A stretch of DNA of 6,603 bases, from NCBI GenBank assembly GCA_021203115.1, contig JAJQBV010000182.1:1-6603 (forward strand). The letters are read 5' to 3'. Below are positions 4,859 through 6,603 of the stretch, one piece after another. Position 1 is the stretch's first letter, and each line of letters begins with the position of its first letter. Made by a program: the position numbers and the translations under genes. The stretch is from Clostridiales bacterium. GTDB lineage: Bacteria > Bacillota > Clostridia > Lachnospirales > Lachnospiraceae. The notes beneath the pieces were generated by a model, which did no database searches, was not told where the DNA came from, and saw only the letters and a program-made list of their open reading frames with translations.

Positions 4859-6121
4859 TTATTTTTTCTGCGGGATCAGCATAATTACAATCGCGCCTAC
4901 GATATCGACTACAATAAATACCAGATACGGAAGTGTATAGCTTCCGCCGGAAATGGTCAACATCATAGCCATCAAGACGAAAGCAAGCATCCGGATCACA
5001 GAGGTAATCGGCATGATGATACTGTTTGCGGACATAAAACCCGACTTTCCGAAAGCTGTGATAATCATGGAGGAGAGGAGGTTCAGCAGTCCTCCGATTC
5101 CAAGCCCCACAAACACGCATCCGATCCACACCAGCGCGATATTAAAGGATGTGATCAGCAGCGCAAGCGCAATCACATAGGATGCAGCATAGACTACGGT
5201 TGCCCTTTTTGTTCCGACCTTTGCATCCAGCCAGCCCCAGAAATAACTGCCGGGAATCGCGATCAGTGCTGAGACGGTCATAAAACGAAGAGCCTCGGCA
5301 TTGCTGTATCCCACAGACATCATGCGTGGAACAAACTGACTGACGACGCCGATCGTGACCATCCAGAGCAAGCCGTACCCGATGGAGATCAGCCATGTGT
5401 ATTTGTTTTTCAGAATATTTGCAATGGAGTATCTGGCGTCATCCGGACGCAGCTCTTCTTCCGCTTTCATGGAGTCGTCCAGTTCCATGTTGTCCGGCAG
5501 AGCGCCCACATCCGCAGGGTCATTTTTTGCCCAGACAAAGGTTACCGCACCGATTATAATCGCGATAACCCCGTAGATGACAAACGAAGTTTTCACGCCG
5601 TATTTTCCAAGCAGAACGGAAAAACTGCTTACAAATAAAGCTGTACACAGAGGTGCTTCCATCGTCGCCCAACCCAAAGCGATTCCCTTCTTGCGCGGAA
5701 ACCAGCTTGCGATAAAAGCAGGGCATGCCGCCGAACCAAAACCTGCCGCAAAGAAACAGATCAAAGCCATAACAACAAAATACAGCATCGGTGACGGCAC
5801 TATTCCAAAGACGGCAAACAGGGCGCCGGATATAATTAACGTAATGCCACTGTTTATCTTTGACCCGATTTTGATATTTAACCGACCGAAAACGAAGCCT
5901 CCAATTAATCCTATAATGCCGGCCGGTGTCGCATACGCCAGCAATGTTGTGCTATCCCATCCGTTTAACGCGGCGAAGGCGTCCGGAAACAGATTTTGAC
6001 CGTCTGTTGTAAAGGCAGAGTAGAAAAAATACAGTATCATACAATAGATAATCATACTCCATCCCCAACCACCGAAACGGCTGTCGGTCAGGCTTGTGGA
6101 TAATTTACGATTTTTGTTCAT
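4859..6121 (-). CDS. MFS transporter, OFA (oxalate/formate antiporter)-like
   Basis: This 420-residue membrane protein has about twelve hydrophobic segments in two halves (six from about 19 to 197, six from about 241 to 416) around a charged cytoplasmic loop (about 198-240). The major-facilitator motif occurs in both halves: GRLNIKIGSK (79-88) and GWLDAKVGTKRA (296-307). SWFPRKKGIALGWATM (139-154) and DPADVGALPDN (201-211) are typical of the OFA/monocarboxylate branch. The substrate is not readable from sequence; family members move small organic anions, but many are uncharacterised. ATG at 6119-6121 has GGGAGG at 6130-6135, 8 nt upstream. The gene follows the CocE-like hydrolase by 17 nt, so the two are co-transcribed, and it ends at the terminator at 4772-4800. 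The product of the hydrolase, or its substrate, may be the cargo. Confidence 0.9.
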   Translation of the reverse strand: MNKNRKLSTSLTDSRFGGWGWSMIIYCMILYFFYSAFTTDGQNLFPDAFAALNGWDSTTLLAYATPAGIIGLIGGFVFGRLNIKIGSKINSGITLIISGALFAVFGIVPSPMLYFVVMALICFFAAGFGSAACPAFIASWFPRKKGIALGWATMEAPLCTALFVSSFSVLLGKYGVKTSFVIYGVIAIIIGAVTFVWAKNDPADVGALPDNMELDDSMKAEEELRPDDARYSIANILKNKYTWLISIGYGLLWMVTIGVVSQFVPRMMSVGYSNAEALRFMTVSALIAIPGSYFWGWLDAKVGTKRATVVYAASYVIALALLITSFNIALVWIGCVFVGLGIGGLLNLLSSMIITAFGKSGFMSANSIIMPITSVIRMLAFVLMAMMLTISGGSYTLPYLVFIVVDIVGAIVIMLIPQKK

Positions 6122-6138
6122 CTTGATTTCCTCCCTTG

Positions 6139-6603
6139 TTAATTTTCTTTCGGTATTACAGGCAACAGTATTTTGGACGGATGTGTCCCATCACGATAGA
6201 TGTCGTGACGTACTGTCGCATTACGGCAAATGTGATAAGGAATGTATTCCGTCTGAGCAACACAGTTTGCACCGTCCGGCAGATCCAGACAGGAGATCTC
6301 CACGCAGATCCGGTGTCCCGCCTTAAATGTATGCGCTACAGACATCACTTCTACATTGTATTCGTTGATTTCTCCCGGAACGACTTTCTTTTCCGACTCT
6401 TTTGTCAGCTTATGCCAAGGTGCATAAGGCGTGGATTTTTCCTCATCCAGCTCCCGCAGGGATGCCCGCAGCATACCTTTGGTCAGATATTTTTCCGGAA
6501 GATCCGGAATTTCCCATTCTCCCTTTCGCCCGGTGCGGTCTGAGGTATCCGGTCCAAGATCCTTTAACACCACAAACCAGTTGGTATCATCGCTGTCGAT
6601 GGA
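6139..6603 (-). CDS. CocE/NonD-family hydrolase, C-terminal part (partial)
   Basis: The gene enters from the right edge; 154 residues to the stop (6139-6141) are visible. They match the C-terminal jelly-roll domain (X-Pro dipeptidyl-peptidase C-terminal type) of cocaine-esterase/glutaryl-7-ACA-acylase-like serine hydrolases. Seen are DDTNWFVVLKDLGPD near the left of the fragment, KGMLRASLRELDE, PWHKLTKE, VVPGEINEYNVEVMSVAHTFKAGHRICVEIS and a His-containing tail. The catalytic alpha/beta-hydrolase domain with Ser, Asp and His lies outside the window, so activity cannot be judged. Relatives cleave esters or amides, including beta-lactam side chains. No start codon is within view: an ATG at 6571-6573 is internal, since family sequence continues upstream of it. 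It is the upstream gene of a pair with the MFS transporter. Confidence 0.88.
   Translation of the reverse strand, partial: SIDSDDTNWFVVLKDLGPDTSDRTGRKGEWEIPDLPEKYLTKGMLRASLRELDEEKSTPYAPWHKLTKESEKKVVPGEINEYNVEVMSVAHTFKAGHRICVEISCLDLPDGANCVAQTEYIPYHICRNATVRHDIYRDGTHPSKILLPVIPKEN

Overview
The window looks like chromosomal DNA of a Gram-positive, medium-GC anaerobic Clostridia member, most likely a Lachnospiraceae. The basis is the infC-rpmI-rplT ribosomal operon behind an attenuator leader, strong AGGAGG-type ribosome binding sites throughout, a chorismate mutase/prephenate dehydratase-type PheA, and an OFA-like MFS carrier. No rRNA, tRNA, CRISPR array or insertion sequence is visible. The family assignments come from motif recognition by eye, not from a database search.

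Region 1 (1-1019, minus strand): promoter, structured leader with an intrinsic terminator, infC (IF-3) with an AUU start codon, rpmI (L35) and the first codons of rplT (L20), which runs off the left edge. The leader has the layout of an L20-responsive attenuator. One upstream hairpin carries six bases perfectly complementary to the 5' arm of the terminator.

Region 2 (1056-3738, minus strand): a three-gene operon from a good extended -10 promoter. The first gene is PheA-like: its chorismate mutase and ACT domains are recognisable, but the second lobe of prephenate dehydratase and the catalytic motifs are absent. It is followed by a Cof-type HAD phosphatase and a PHP-family phosphoesterase. The pheA frame overruns the HAD gene by 142 nt. 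HAD and PHP overlap by ATGA. A terminator closes the operon over the PHP stop codon.

Region 3 (3720-4858): moeA is divergent from pheA but is cut off at 214 residues, about half its normal length. Its end abuts the apparent cut end of an unrecognised minus-strand gene. The picture is of two convergent genes whose 3' halves were removed together, or of an assembly join. The rest of this stretch is gene-poor, with very small coupled ORFs, a weak promoter candidate and a strong terminator.

Region 4 (4772-6603, minus strand): the C-terminal part of a CocE/NonD-type hydrolase, then an MFS transporter 17 nt downstream, then a 10-bp-stem terminator. They are probably one transcription unit pairing uptake or export with hydrolysis of an ester or peptide-like compound.

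The most unusual items are the PheA lacking a prephenate dehydratase lobe, the junction at the moeA end, and the possible antiterminator pairing in the infC leader.
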